Shown here: piece after piece, positions 63,927-64,000 of the stretch
Layout of the letters: each line of letters starts with the position of its first letter
How positions within the stretch are numbered: the first letter of the stretch is position 1
Origin: Levilactobacillus huananensis
Lineage (GTDB): Bacteria; Bacillota; Bacilli; Lactobacillales; Lactobacillaceae
Length of the DNA: 64,000 bases
Assembly (NCBI RefSeq): GCF_003946145.1
Contig: NZ_RHOC01000005.1
Span: 92,299-156,298, forward strand
Direction of reading: 5' to 3'
The notes under the pieces: model-generated
Told to the model about the DNA's origin: nothing
What the model saw: the letters and a program-made list of their open reading frames with translations, nothing else
Databases searched by the model: none
Position numbers and translations under genes: made by a program

Positions 63927-63941
63927 TTATGTCCGTATAAT
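63913..63941 (+). promoter_or_regulatory. promoter for the gene at the window edge
   Basis: TTGGAC - 17 bp - TATAAT, between the IS200 remnant and the partial gene at 63991. A GGAC/GTCC hairpin in the spacer could be an IS end. Confidence 0.65.
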
Positions 63942-63990
63942 TGGTGTAAATTCTAAATAGGACTTTGTGAAATCTGAAAGGAACTTCATT

Positions 63991-64000
63991 ATGCCAAAAG
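63991..64000 (+). CDS. start of a gene cut by the window edge
   Basis: ATG CCA AAA preceded by AAAGGAAC 6 nt upstream. Only three codons are visible. A divergent partner of an IS200-type tnpA would be tnpB in IS605 elements, but that is a guess. Confidence 0.4.

Noticed and set aside
1..64000. CRISPR array, rRNA operon, complete prophage, replication origin
   Set aside because: No regularly spaced repeats, no 16S/23S sequence, no phage structural genes and no DnaA-box cluster seen.

Overview
The window is chromosomal DNA of a low-to-moderate-GC Gram-positive in the Lactobacillaceae. The S10/str ribosomal operons, rpoBC, CtsR-ClpC, a seryl T-box, the MFS-DUF4811 pair, C69 dipeptidase, split ThrE and UlaA-type PTS all read as lactobacillar. 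Protein wording is closest to what I remember of the Levilactobacillus brevis group, but species level is inference. No rRNA, CRISPR array or complete prophage is visible.

Layout. (1) 1-9.4 kb: core translation block on the minus strand. The S10 operon (rpsJ-rplC-rplD-rplW-rplB-rpsS-rplV-rpsC, cut by the window edge) has its own promoter and leader. It is separated by a MATE efflux gene from the str operon rpsL-rpsG-fusA, whose promoter is near-consensus. (2) 9.4-21.5 kb: a lone prepilin peptidase on the plus strand, then rpoC/rpoB behind a leader containing a full intrinsic terminator, a TetR regulator, and the stress operon ctsR-clpC with a CtsR operator at its promoter. (3) 21.6-22.5 kb: eight tRNA genes with their own promoter and terminator, no encoded CCA, including tRNA-Thr(AGU) and two near-identical tRNA-Pro. 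(4) 22.7-25 kb: serS under a T-box, and a deoxynucleoside kinase. (5) 25-46.7 kb: transport, metabolism and regulation: LysP-like permease, acetyltransferases, esterase, PAP2 phosphatase, split ThrE exporter, CDF metal exporter with a DtxR/MntR regulator, MerR/MFS divergent unit, AzlCD, PyrR-controlled uracil permease, RluA-type synthase, GcvH-like protein, RecQ, OhrR-like regulator and a C69 dipeptidase. (6) 46.8-52.1 kb: a small unknown protein, a membrane protein with a permuted NlpC/P60-like domain, PepN, and tandem flavodoxins, one with a MerR-type 19-bp-spacer promoter. (7) 52.3-59.2 kb: accessory, AT-richer: an ascorbate-type PTS operon whose only EIIA is fused to its regulator, then an unknown lipoprotein and an unknown secreted protein beside the 3' end of guaA. 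(8) 59.3-64 kb: guaA, an acetyltransferase, coaA, a secreted matrixin-like protein whose zinc histidines are all replaced, and a broken IS200-type transposase at the edge.

The genes are organised as short operons closed by clear intrinsic terminators. The recurring theme is control by 5' leaders: S10 leader, str leader, fusA and rpoB leaders with terminator-like hairpins, the serS T-box, the PyrR attenuator before the uracil permease, and an unexplained leader of about 260 nt before the lysine permease. Several core genes (rpoC, rpoB, guaA) start with TTG. The best candidates for unfamiliar biology are the degenerate matrixin, the permuted papain-like membrane protein, the EIIA-in-regulator PTS operon, the rpoB and fusA leader terminators, and two small proteins of 27 and 49 residues with good ribosome binding sites.
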